Of a stretch of DNA of 64,000 nt, positions 26,489-35,495 are shown piece by piece. The stretch is from Litchfieldia stipae (GTDB lineage: Bacteria > Bacillota > Bacilli > Bacillales > Bacillaceae_L), in the NCBI RefSeq assembly GCF_014837155.1, contig NZ_JACYHA010000003.1, positions 307,383 to 371,382 on the forward strand, written 5' to 3'. The position numbers and the translations under genes are program-made. The notes under the pieces are model-generated. The model ran no database searches and had not been told where the DNA came from. It saw only the letters and a program-made list of their open reading frames with translations. Each line of letters begins with the position of its first letter. Position 1 is the stretch's first letter.

Positions 26489-28876
26489 CTACAATTTTTT
26501 TAGAATCTGATTCTCAAAATCTTGACTAGATAATGGTTTTGAAAAGTAAAAACCTTGTATTTCAACACAACCAAGCTTTGTTATCAAGTTTAATTGCTCA
26601 TTTGTCTCTACACCTTCTGCAATTACTTTGAGTTTCAAATGCTTCGCCATTGAGATGATCGTCGAGACAATAGCCTCATTTTTATACATTTCTTGAATAA
26701 AAGATTTATCAATCTTCAAACGGTCAATTGGTAATCTGTGTAGATATCCTAAGGAGCTATAACCTGTACCAAAATCATCCATACTTACTTCTATACCTAA
26801 TTCTCGTAATTTGTTAAGTGTATTTTGTGTTCCTGCTTCATTGTGCATCATGGTAGATTCTGTAATTTCAATTTCTAACCAATTCGCCTCTATCCCTTTT
26901 TTGGAAGTCATATGTGAGATTCGCTCAAAAAGATCACCTTGATAAAAATGCATATGTGATATATTAATAGAAACACGACCAAAGTCTTCCATTGATCGTT
27001 TCCAATTCCTTAATTGTTCACACACCGAATCTAATACCCATTCCTCAAGTTGGATAATTAACCCTGTTTCTTCCGCTAATTTAATAAATTCACCGGGAGA
27101 AACCAACCCTAACTTAGGATGATTCCACCGTACTAAAGCTTCTGCCCCAAGCACCTTTTTCGTTTCCGCATGATACTTTGGTTGATAATAGATAGTAAGT
27201 TCGTTATTAACAATTGCCCTTCTCAAATCATTCTCGAGCTGTATTTTTTCAATCGTTTTGTCATTCATATCTTTATTATAGAACCTGAAATCATTTGCTC
27301 CGTTTTCTTTCGCTTCATACATCGCTATATCAGCAAACTTAACAAGTGACTCGAGGCTATTTGTATGTTTCGGATAAATGGCTATTCCAATACTCGCAGT
27401 CACAAGGCAGTCGTGTGTTTTAACCTTGAGTGGTTTTTGGAACTCCTTTACAATGCGTTTAGCTAATAATATGAAATCTTCATTTCCTTGTTCGTAGGGT
27501 ACGATTAGAGAAAATTCATCTCCACCCATCCTAGCAATAAAGCCATGCTCTGGCATAATTTTCTTCAGGCGCTTTTTAATTTCTACTAGCACTTGGTCAC
27601 CAAAAGCATGACCAAATAAATCGTTAATTCTTTTAAATCGATCAAAATCAATATTCATTATGGCAAATGTCCTACCCTGATTTTTCAATTGATACAATTT
27701 TTTCGTATATAACCTTCGATTAGGAAGCGTTGTTAATTCATCATGATATGCTAAAAAATGTATGGTTCTTTGCGCTTCTTCACTATCTGTTACATCTTTT
27801 ACAATATGATAAAATCCAATAATTTCTTTTTTTAAGTAGATAGGGATTGAAGTGATTTTTACAAATGCCAAATGACTATTTTTGGTTATCAAACGAATCT
27901 CAAGTGTATTTTCTTTACCTTCTACCTTGTTTTGAAAGAACCTTATATATTCCTTTACATCATCTCTTTTAATTAATCTTGAAAAAAACATACCAAGTAG
28001 CTCTTTTCGTTTATAAAACGTCATTTGTATTGCTACTTTATTAACACTTATAATTCTGCCATTTAAATCAATTGCGAAGACAGCATCTGGATTATGATTA
28101 AATAAGGATTTAAAATGCTCTCGGTTAACCTGTAGCTTCTTTTCACTTTCAATTAATCGGTTATGACCTAGAAAATCCGGAAGTGAGATAAGGATTAGAT
28201 TAATAAAAAGTGTCGTAATAATGATGATAAGTCGAAATTCATCCAATTGAACATCTGAGATCAAATGGATTCCTACCATTGAACTTAAATATAAATAATA
28301 GATTCCCACTATTGATATTCCTGAAAGCACAATCCCGACAATTCCCCAGCCTTGAGCAATCGTATCTTTTCCACTTTCCTCCAGCTGTGTTTTAAATCGG
28401 AGAATAGAGAATGCCAACGCGATCGTCAAAAGTGATGCAATACTGAGGTTCAATAACTGTATCTGAACATGACTTTCCACTAAAAGGTATAACACACCAG
28501 AAAACTTTATGACTGTGGTTAATGTGATAAATAAACTTGTTATGATATTTTTAAATGGGATGATGAAATTAATTTTGGTCAATTTCAGAAATCCAAAGAA
28601 CGTTATCATATTCAAAATAATAAACCATCCAATTGAAATAAATAAATCTTCCATTTGTAGATTTACATTTACAACAAGAAGCATTGATAAGTTGGAAATT
28701 GTAAAAATGATCGATACTAATAAAAAAATCATTCGATTGGAAAGAGGAAGTGGGATTAATCTACGATTCCGGTAAAAATTGCTTCCTACTGCAAAATATA
28801 AACCAATGCTAGTAAATAACATTGAGTTTAAAACGAAAATATAATGAAGATTCATTAAGTCAAATCGATCGAACAA
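26489..28876 (-). CDS. Membrane-bound PAS-GGDEF-EAL c-di-GMP turnover protein
   Basis: TTG 28876, 7 nt after GGAGGT, gives 795 residues. An N-terminal module of about 240 residues has seven or so hydrophobic helices, followed by a PAS domain (FNHNPDAVFAIDLNGRIISV), a GGDEF domain with intact MGGDEFSLIV, and an EAL domain with GAEALVRW, DDFGTGYSSLGYL and AEGVET. Both catalytic signatures look functional. The membrane module is not one I can name with certainty (MHYT or 7TM type). This is the third c-di-GMP gene in the first 30 kb and stands alone. Confidence 0.88.
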   Translation of the reverse strand: MFDRFDLMNLHYIFVLNSMLFTSIGLYFAVGSNFYRNRRLIPLPLSNRMIFLLVSIIFTISNLSMLLVVNVNLQMEDLFISIGWFIILNMITFFGFLKLTKINFIIPFKNIITSLFITLTTVIKFSGVLYLLVESHVQIQLLNLSIASLLTIALAFSILRFKTQLEESGKDTIAQGWGIVGIVLSGISIVGIYYLYLSSMVGIHLISDVQLDEFRLIIIITTLFINLILISLPDFLGHNRLIESEKKLQVNREHFKSLFNHNPDAVFAIDLNGRIISVNKVAIQMTFYKRKELLGMFFSRLIKRDDVKEYIRFFQNKVEGKENTLEIRLITKNSHLAFVKITSIPIYLKKEIIGFYHIVKDVTDSEEAQRTIHFLAYHDELTTLPNRRLYTKKLYQLKNQGRTFAIMNIDFDRFKRINDLFGHAFGDQVLVEIKKRLKKIMPEHGFIARMGGDEFSLIVPYEQGNEDFILLAKRIVKEFQKPLKVKTHDCLVTASIGIAIYPKHTNSLESLVKFADIAMYEAKENGANDFRFYNKDMNDKTIEKIQLENDLRRAIVNNELTIYYQPKYHAETKKVLGAEALVRWNHPKLGLVSPGEFIKLAEETGLIIQLEEWVLDSVCEQLRNWKRSMEDFGRVSINISHMHFYQGDLFERISHMTSKKGIEANWLEIEITESTMMHNEAGTQNTLNKLRELGIEVSMDDFGTGYSSLGYLHRLPIDRLKIDKSFIQEMYKNEAIVSTIISMAKHLKLKVIAEGVETNEQLNLITKLGCVEIQGFYFSKPLSSQDFENQILKKL

Positions 28877-29095
28877 CAGAAAACCTCCTTGGCAGGACAC
28901 CACTACAGTTCAAATTCTCTACTTCTCTTGTAACATAATAAAATTATAATAGATAAATATAACTATAGCTACTACATTATTCAACAGATATTTACAACCT
29001 TTGACCTTAAACAAGTCGTATAAATAATTGGCATACATACAAATCCCTACAATTCTAATACTATAAATAACAAGAGTTAATTGGAGGTCTTATTC

Positions 29096-29893
29096 ATGCC
29101 ATTAGTACATCTTTCTGACCAAACAAAGCTCTATTATGAAGTACACGGTAAGGGTCAGCCCATCTTGTTTGTTCATCCCCCCGGTATGGGATTAGTCACT
29201 TTTAAACAGCAGCTCCCTCTTGCCAAAAACTATCAGGTAATTACCTTTGATATGAGAGGAAATGGAAAGAGTAAGACGATAAACGAAGATATATCGATTA
29301 AGTTACTTGCACAGGACATTACTGAGTTATTAAATCATCTACATTTGAATGAAATCGTCATTTGTGGTTACTCCAATGGGGGTTCAATCGCATTAGAATT
29401 CGCTCTTTCCAATCCAGATAGAGTTTCAGCTATTATCTTATTGGGTGGATTCCCAGAGGTAAATACGTTCCTGTTACATTCTGAATTTCTATTAGGCATT
29501 TACACTGTAAAGATGGGTGGATTGCCTTTATTAGCAAAAGTTCTGGCTAAATCACATGGAAAAAGCAAGGAATATAAGAAGGAAATTGAGAATTATGTCT
29601 TACAATCAAACCCAAAAATTCTCTATAAAATGTACATCGAAGGATTAAATTATAACTGTACTAAGAGACTATCTTCCATTTCCTCTCCAGTTTTACTTGT
29701 AGATGGATCTCGTGATTTTTATTTACATAAATATCAAAAACAGCTTAAAAACCATATTAAAAACTCTTCTAAAGTTTATATTTCCAAAGCAAGGCATCAA
29801 TTACCTACACAACATGCCGATGAATTGAACCAAATAATTGAGGGGTTTATGAAATCTTTACTTACAAAAAAGCCTATTCCATACTCCGAGTAA
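29096..29893 (+). CDS. Alpha/beta-hydrolase
   Basis: ATG 29096 after TTGGAGGTC gives 265 residues. The fold signatures are the oxyanion-loop HPPGMG, FDMRGNGKS, the nucleophile Ser93 in CGYSNGGS, an acid in LLVDGSRDF, and the late His in KARHQLP. The substrate is undetermined; carboxylesterase or lactonase-like activity is usual for such enzymes. It stands alone, convergent with the DUF4129-like gene. Confidence 0.85.
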   Translation: MPLVHLSDQTKLYYEVHGKGQPILFVHPPGMGLVTFKQQLPLAKNYQVITFDMRGNGKSKTINEDISIKLLAQDITELLNHLHLNEIVICGYSNGGSIALEFALSNPDRVSAIILLGGFPEVNTFLLHSEFLLGIYTVKMGGLPLLAKVLAKSHGKSKEYKKEIENYVLQSNPKILYKMYIEGLNYNCTKRLSSISSPVLLVDGSRDFYLHKYQKQLKNHIKNSSKVYISKARHQLPTQHADELNQIIEGFMKSLLTKKPIPYSE

Positions 29894-29911
29894 CTAAGGA
29901 GTATGAATAGA
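29881..29911. terminator. Weak hairpin at convergent gene ends
   Basis: ATACTCC and GGAGTAT flank the stop codon region; the T-run is poor. Confidence 0.4.
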
Positions 29912-29926
29912 CTTTTTATAGTCATT

Positions 29927-31147
29927 CTATTTTTTTAAACGTCGAAGTTCTGCTTTAAGCTGCTTCACTATTTCTTCACACAACTGACTTTCAGATTCTG
30001 ACAAGATTGATTCACCATAACGGACTTTTTCATACGCCTCAACTAGTTGGTTATTTAAAAACTGATTTCTTGCTAACCATTCTTCTACTGTTTCAGAGTG
30101 AAGTCTGCCTTTTCCTTTTTTTGCAGACAATAATTCTAAATCTAATATTAACTTTCTTACTTTTTCAATTGGGTACGTTCTTTTCCTTTGTGCATTCTTA
30201 GAAGTTGTTTGTTTAGCATTTCCTACTGTCATTTCATACATTCCCTCTTGGTCAACAGCTGGTTCTGCTATATATTTTCTCTTAGCCAGGAAGAAGATGA
30301 TAACAGCTAAAATAATAAGTCCAATTATTGATAAGACAGTCCAGATATTTATATTAGAAAGAAACTTAAAGTAATCTTGTATGGGAGTAAGGTCTTCTAA
30401 TGCTCCAGCAAAACCCACACCATCCTCCTGTTCACCTTGTTGATTACGCTTAAAATCGGCATTTTCCACTGCATTAAATAATGGGACTGATGCAGCATAT
30501 AGTGCTTTTCCAGTAAGTGAAAAAAAGAGTGACAAGAGATTTTTCACTAGAAATGGTAAGCCCACTGCTAGGAGAAGTGCAGAAACGACTAATCCCGCAA
30601 ACATTCCGAAGAGCGAGCCAGAATGTTTGGCAATTGCGCCATGTTCCTCCGAAAACGTATTATTGATAAATCCAACTAACATCTTACTTATCATCATCCA
30701 TAATAACTGTGTAATCAATAAATAAAGGATGAGATCACTATAAATATACCCTTGAACGACAGCCCCAAGGTAGATGAGAAAGCCTATCCCTAAGCTGAGG
30801 AATAACAGCCAAAAATCAGAAAGCTTCGTATCCTTCCTAAAGTGACCCACAATTCTCCAGCATATGAAGGCTGATAAAAACAAGCATATTCCAAAGCTTA
30901 AGCCAAGTTTACTCCCTAGGAACGATAGAACTGGGACAAACAACATCAAGACGACATACGGCGTATTTGATTTCATTAGAGACAATATGAAGGAGAAAAC
31001 CAAACCACCTCCTACTGTGATCACTAGAAATGGCAGCAATGGTGGAATTACCTCTGTATGAAAATAAAACAGAACAAGAAAGACATATAGGAAAATAATT
31101 TCCATCACATACAAATAGAATCGAGAAAAAAACTGATTATATCGCAT
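29927..31147 (-). CDS. Membrane protein with C-terminal DUF4129-like domain (MoxR/DUF58 operon)
   Basis: ATG 31147 overlaps the end of the DUF58 gene by 11 bp. The 406-residue protein has about eight hydrophobic helices (residues 1-270), an acidic linker, another helix near 295-315, and a cytosolic C-terminal helical domain (SETVEEWLARNQF...ESESQLCEEIVKQLK) like DUF4129. B. subtilis and relatives have a transglutaminase domain in the third gene of this operon; I see no Cys-His-Asp transglutaminase core here. The operon role is unknown but may concern chaperoned assembly at the cell surface. Confidence 0.7.
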   Translation of the reverse strand: MRYNQFFSRFYLYVMEIIFLYVFLVLFYFHTEVIPPLLPFLVITVGGGLVFSFILSLMKSNTPYVVLMLFVPVLSFLGSKLGLSFGICLFLSAFICWRIVGHFRKDTKLSDFWLLFLSLGIGFLIYLGAVVQGYIYSDLILYLLITQLLWMMISKMLVGFINNTFSEEHGAIAKHSGSLFGMFAGLVVSALLLAVGLPFLVKNLLSLFFSLTGKALYAASVPLFNAVENADFKRNQQGEQEDGVGFAGALEDLTPIQDYFKFLSNINIWTVLSIIGLIILAVIIFFLAKRKYIAEPAVDQEGMYEMTVGNAKQTTSKNAQRKRTYPIEKVRKLILDLELLSAKKGKGRLHSETVEEWLARNQFLNNQLVEAYEKVRYGESILSESESQLCEEIVKQLKAELRRLKK

Positions 31148-32327
31148 GAGAGTCCACCGCCCCTTTAGAAAGACTAAAGCTAGTAAGCACGACTGCATCA
31201 TCATGTTCAATCATTTGATAGCAATCCACACCATTTTTCCTAAAGTTCGCTGCAATCCGCTCATAATTCTGTTCTACATTACCGCAAATAACAACATATG
31301 GTGATAATTGAAATTGTCTCCCAGTACTATATAGCATTTGTGAAAATGGAATCGTCACACTATGCTTACTTAGTCTAGCGATGATCTCTAACGCTCTTTG
31401 CAAATGGTCTCGCCCTGTGCCAATTGGATGATGAATAAAAGGAATCTTCCCAGCCTTCCTCACATTGATAAATAATTCAAAAGGGATGCTTCGAATCGTC
31501 GCATATTCTAACAAATAGGTGAGCCCACTTAATAATTCTTCAAACTTAGCTTCTCTGACATTAATAAAAATGGTCCATGAAAACTGTGAGGTCCGTTCAT
31601 ATATTTTTGTTTGTAATGAGTTGGTTTTAGCTGATGCTTTCCAATGAACACGATTAAATGGGTCTGTAGGTACATACCCTCTTGCTCCAACCAAAGCTGA
31701 CATATCCTCGAAATAGGACTGTTTCATTGGATACTCACCAATGTTTTTAGGGACAATTCGATTTATTCCTCCAATGGTTTGTGGAGAAGAATAGACTACC
31801 GTTTCAAGATTAAAGGGTTGATCATATTTTAAATACACATCTCCAAATCCAAACAAATGAGGAATACGAATTTCCAAAGTTCTTATTTTAGCTACGCCTC
31901 TTTCAATCGCTTGAAAAGGAAAACGAACACTTACTGATTGCTTTTTGAGTAAAGATAGAGGAAGTTCAATTTCAGTTTGTTCATGATTAATCATCTTTCG
32001 TTCATGCTCAAACTGCAGAACACTATCAATTGTCATCCTTACTCTTGCACCAAGAATTGGATAAAAACCATGTTGAATAAAGGTAATTGAAAATTCATCC
32101 TTTTCACCTTTAAAAAGTTTAATTAAATCTTTATCAACATTTACAGTTAAACGATTGGCTACTCGTCTTAAATATAATTGATTCATATAGGTAAATAACA
32201 AGAATAATAAACCAATCATGACAAGAAACACATTAGACCCTATGATACCGGAAATAAGAATAATGATAGACAATCCAATCGTAAACGAAATTTCATTTCC
32301 TAGAGAAATTTGTCTTTTCCAGTTCAT
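31137..32327 (-). CDS. DUF58 domain-containing protein
   Basis: The 396-residue protein begins with two adjacent membrane helices (residues ~10-48) and carries the DUF58 signature VGARGYVPTDPFNRVHWKAS near 220-239, within a VWA-like C-terminal domain. DUF58 proteins are the usual partners of MoxR ATPases. Its ATG overlaps the stop codon of the MoxR gene in a TAATG arrangement, indicating translational coupling. Confidence 0.9.
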   Translation of the reverse strand: MNWKRQISLGNEISFTIGLSIIILISGIIGSNVFLVMIGLLFLLFTYMNQLYLRRVANRLTVNVDKDLIKLFKGEKDEFSITFIQHGFYPILGARVRMTIDSVLQFEHERKMINHEQTEIELPLSLLKKQSVSVRFPFQAIERGVAKIRTLEIRIPHLFGFGDVYLKYDQPFNLETVVYSSPQTIGGINRIVPKNIGEYPMKQSYFEDMSALVGARGYVPTDPFNRVHWKASAKTNSLQTKIYERTSQFSWTIFINVREAKFEELLSGLTYLLEYATIRSIPFELFINVRKAGKIPFIHHPIGTGRDHLQRALEIIARLSKHSVTIPFSQMLYSTGRQFQLSPYVVICGNVEQNYERIAANFRKNGVDCYQMIEHDDAVVLTSFSLSKGAVDSHAI

Positions 32328-33280
32328 TACTTTACAGCTCCTGCCTCAACTGGTACAGATACAGTGGATAGAATTTCTTTTATCACCTGTTTATTTGTCT
32401 TCTTTAATGACCCTTCCATTGTTAATACCAATCGATGTGGTAGAACGAACGGAGCCATATATTTAATATCCTCTGGTGTGACATAATCACGGCCAAGGAT
32501 GTAAGCTCTTCCTTGAACAGCCTTCATCAGAGCAAGTGTACCACGAGGACTGACTCCTACCTCTACATCCTGACTCTTTCTAGTTGCCTGTACTAAACGG
32601 ACTAAATAATCCTCTACATCAACACTGATTTTCACATCCTGAACATCCTTTTGCATTTGTTCAATTTGTTCCTTTGTAAAGACAGCCGAAATGTTCTCAA
32701 TAGGATTACCTGTTCGATGAGTTTTCATCATTTCTTTTTCTTCCTCAAAGGAAGGATAACCTAGGTCAAGTTGAACAAAGAAACGATCCATTTGAGCTTC
32801 AGGTAGTGGGAATGTTCCTTGCTGAGATTCAATTGGATTTTGAGTTGCTATGACAATAAATGGACTTGGGAGCTTTAATGTTTCTCCATCAATGGTCACT
32901 TGACGTTCCTCCATCACTTCTAGAAGGCTTGATTGAGTTCTTGGCGTTGCACGATTAATTTCATCAGCTAATAGAATATTCGTCATGACCGGTCCTGGAC
33001 GAAGTTGAAAATCCTGCTCCTTTGGATTAAAGAATTGAATACCAGTTACATCACTTGGTAGGACATCAGGGGTGAACTGGATTCTTTTAAAAGTCGCACT
33101 GATGGAAGCAGCAAAGCTTTTTGCCAGCATGGTTTTACCAGTTCCAGGTACACTTTCTAGTAAAATATGCCCCTTGTTAATCAAGGCATTTAGAACTAAT
33201 TCTATGACACTCTCTTTTCCAATGAGAACTTGTCCTATATTTTGCTTAATTGCTTCTACTTCTGAATGTATACTCATCAT
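32327..33280 (-). CDS. MoxR-family AAA+ ATPase
   Basis: The 317-residue protein has Walker A VPGTGKTM, Walker B/sensor [45 protein letters not shown]-type motifs and an arginine-finger region, all typical of MoxR chaperone ATPases. It is first in a three-gene operon with DUF58 and a membrane protein. AGGGGAGAGT lies before ATG ATG; either methionine could be used. Confidence 0.93.
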   Translation of the reverse strand: [317 protein letters not shown]

Positions 33281-33426
33281 ACTCTCCCCTTTAATCTGTT
33301 AATTTTTAATTATAACAATTTTCCTACAATAATTTACATTAGTCAATCTAGTTCATACGTATTTCCTGCAAAAATCAAAAAAAGATGACAAACGTCACCT
33401 TTTATACTCATCCCTCGATTCAATAT

Positions 33427-34689
33427 TTAGTTATCGTATATAGGTAAAGAGATTTTCACCACTGTTCCTTGACCTATTTCACTTGAAATATCCATTCTTC
33501 CCTTGTGCTCATGAATGATTTTGTTACTAATTGTTAATCCTAGTCCCATTCCTTTTTCTTTTAACGTAAAGAATGGTTCTCCTATTCGATCTAGTCTTTC
33601 TTGTGGTATTCCAGCTCCTGTATCCTTAATAAAGATCTCTATTTCGTCATTGTTTTTCTCAATAATTATAATAATTTTTCCACCCTTAGGCATTGCATCA
33701 ATTGAATTTTTTATAATATTAATAAAGACCTGTATTAACTGATTACTATCACCATATAAGGTCGGATTGTCGATTTTATTTATCACTTCTATATCAATAC
33801 CATATAATAAAGCTTCATGTGATGTTAGTTTCAATACATGATCAATCAAGCTTTTCAATTTGAATGGATTAAAAATCTTCATCTGTGGCTTAGATAGGAC
33901 AAGCATTTCACTTACAATTTGATTTATCCTTTCAAGCTCAGTTAGGACAATATCAAAATGCTCTTGTGGTATTGATTTAGTTTCCTTCATTAACTGTACA
34001 AAGCCTTTGATTGATGTTAATGGATTGCGAATCTCATGAGCTATACCGGCTGCTAATTCACCAACAACTGATAACTTCTCTTTTCGAAGCAGCATTGTTT
34101 CAGCAGCCTTTTGCTGTGTAATATCTCTACCAATTGTAAGTAATCCTTTTCGATTATGCGATTCATCATATAATGGAACCTTAATGACATCAAATGTCAT
34201 TATCTCTCCGCTCATTACATCAAAAGATTCCTCACATCGCGTTAGAATACCAGCATTCCATGCGTTATTATCTGATTCTATACTGTATAGGAACACCTCT
34301 TTAAAGAACGGAACCATTTCTGCTAATTCTTCATCTGTTTTTCCCACGTAATCCACGTTCTCAAGTGAATATAGCGCTTTTCCAAAATCGTTAACCTTTA
34401 ACCATCTACCCTTCCCATCTTTGAAGCTTACAAAATCAGGCATAGAATTGATTAAAATTGACAATTCATTTTCTTTTTCCTCAGCTTCCTTATGTGCTTT
34501 ATGTTTTTTTATAATAAAATGAATCAAAATTGTTGTGACTACCGCAAATATTAATCCTTTTGCATACTGTAAATATTCAAACAATAAAGTAGAATGTCCA
34601 ATTTTATTTATAAGTAAATCTGTTGAAAAAATCCACAATAAGCTAATAAACAAATAAATGAGAGCTGTATATTTTGTCAGAAAATCCAT
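33427..34689 (-). CDS. Two-TM PAS sensor histidine kinase (orphan, sporulation-kinase type)
   Basis: ATG 34689 behind GTAGGTGAAATA gives 420 residues: two N-terminal helices (about 8-28 and 38-62), a PAS domain (about 75-200, ILINSMPDFVSFKDGKGRWL), HisKA with GIAHEIRNPLTSIKGFVQLM near residue 215, and HATPase_c with DTGAGIP and GMGLGL. The kinase core is close to that of the KinA-like protein in this window, and no response regulator is adjacent. It is therefore probably a phosphorelay kinase of the KinB/KinE type, by inference. Confidence 0.85.
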   Translation of the reverse strand: MDFLTKYTALIYLFISLLWIFSTDLLINKIGHSTLLFEYLQYAKGLIFAVVTTILIHFIIKKHKAHKEAEEKENELSILINSMPDFVSFKDGKGRWLKVNDFGKALYSLENVDYVGKTDEELAEMVPFFKEVFLYSIESDNNAWNAGILTRCEESFDVMSGEIMTFDVIKVPLYDESHNRKGLLTIGRDITQQKAAETMLLRKEKLSVVGELAAGIAHEIRNPLTSIKGFVQLMKETKSIPQEHFDIVLTELERINQIVSEMLVLSKPQMKIFNPFKLKSLIDHVLKLTSHEALLYGIDIEVINKIDNPTLYGDSNQLIQVFINIIKNSIDAMPKGGKIIIIIEKNNDEIEIFIKDTGAGIPQERLDRIGEPFFTLKEKGMGLGLTISNKIIHEHKGRMDISSEIGQGTVVKISLPIYDN

Positions 34690-34843
34690 TATTTCACCTA
34701 CTAATTTTCTTATGACGATAAGAAAGAATCTTTCCCTTGTACAAACCAATTATTTACATTACGTTTATAATCCCCTTTTACTCTAAACTCTATTACACAA
34801 ATCAAAGATCAAAAAGCTAATCATCATCTGTTATAACACAAAG

Positions 34844-34872
34844 TTGACAAAAGGAAAAAGAAATAGTACAAT
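34844..34872 (+). promoter_or_regulatory. Strong sigma-A promoter ahead of a structured leader
   Basis: TTGACA (34844-34849), a 17-bp spacer and TACAAT (34867-34872). It lies about 115 bp before the hairpin cluster and 625 bp before the COG3180 gene on the same strand. Confidence 0.65.
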
Positions 34873-34986
34873 TACTAATCGTTGTCCCTAAAACAAAAAC
34901 GTAATGTAACATTTCATATATAATTATTTCAAATTAGAATTTGGCATTCCACTCAAAGTATTGAGATGAGCTTATTCACACTGGAT

Positions 34987-35084
34987 CGGCTTCGGAGCCG
35001 TGAGGACGAAAGAGAGGTAGGGCTTTCGTTGTTTAAGGATTTCAAGTAGCTACCAAGGAACATTACCGCGGCCATTTGGTAATG
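34987..35084 (+). promoter_or_regulatory. Candidate structured RNA leader (three consecutive hairpins), family unknown
   Basis: Hairpin 1 is CGGCTTCGGAGCCG (34987-35000, UUCG-type loop). Hairpin 2 is ACGAAAG with CTTTCGT (35006-35012 and 35023-35029). Hairpin 3 is CATTACC with GGTAATG (35061-35067 and 35078-35084). The region is GC-richer than its surroundings and has no coding frame. Before insertion of repeat copy D it would have run straight into the terminator at 35347. I could not match it to a known riboswitch. Confidence 0.45.
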
Positions 35085-35129
35085 ATAATGTATTACATTT
35101 ACGGATTTAATTCGTGTCTCATAAAACAA

Positions 35130-35341
35130 GGTTGTTTTCCAAAAGTTTGTTGTTTTTAGCTGTACATTATTTAAAAGATATAATTCTAGCAGACTGAATG
35201 CACGGAGACTCCCGTGGGATGCGTGAGCCAAAGTGAGACCCCGCAGGAGCCAGCGACGAGGAGGCTCACCGCTCACCCCACAGGACGCGGAGTGTATTCA
35301 GGCTGCGACTTTTAAAAGCAACAATTTATACGAAAACAGCC
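35130..35341 (-). repeat. MITE-like repeat copy D (212 bp, inverted) with exact 8-bp target duplication
   Basis: It begins GGTTGTTTTCCAAAAG and ends GTATACGAAAACAGCC-like (CGAAAACAGCC). It is flanked by the exact duplication TAAAACAA at 35122-35129 and 35342-35349. It contains the full internal block with GAGGAGGCTCACC, and is in opposite orientation to copies A, B, F and G. Confidence 0.92.
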
Positions 35342-35346
35342 TAAAA

Positions 35347-35392
35347 CAAAAAGAAGTCCTATTAGTTCTCACACTTTTAGGACTTCTTTTTT
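35347..35392 (+). terminator. Intrinsic terminator/attenuator upstream of the COG3180 transporter
   Basis: AAAGAAGTCCTA pairs with TAGGACTTCTTTT and is followed by TTTTTT on the plus strand. It ends about 100 bp before ATG 35496 with no gene upstream on that strand, so it looks like a leader terminator. Confidence 0.8.
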
Positions 35393-35495
35393 GTATGTCG
35401 GAACAAAAAAGAGAACAGCTTTTTATTTCGAGTATGGAAATAATACATTTAACGTGATAAAATTTTATTATTCCAATAAGAAAGGCAGTCATATT

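Larger units (their letters stand above)
34690..35495. other. Long intergenic stretch: promoter, structured leader, repeat copy D, terminator
   Basis: No protein gene is visible in these ~800 bp. In order they hold a plus-strand promoter (34844-34872), a cluster of three hairpins (34987-35084), a MITE-like repeat with exact 8-bp flanks (35130-35341), and an intrinsic terminator (35347-35392), followed by the start of the COG3180 transporter. Confidence 0.7.

Noticed and set aside
34975..35100. T-box riboswitch or hammerhead ribozyme in the COG3180 leader
   Set aside because: ACCGCGG and GTGAGGACGAAA recall pieces of the two motifs, but the T-box TGG and Stem I elements and the hammerhead CTGATGA core are absent, and no aminoacyl-tRNA synthetase or amino-acid gene follows.
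34953..35276. Minus-strand frame of 107 residues
   Set aside because: It lies across the structured leader and half of repeat D; the same repeat-derived peptide appears wherever the repeat occurs.
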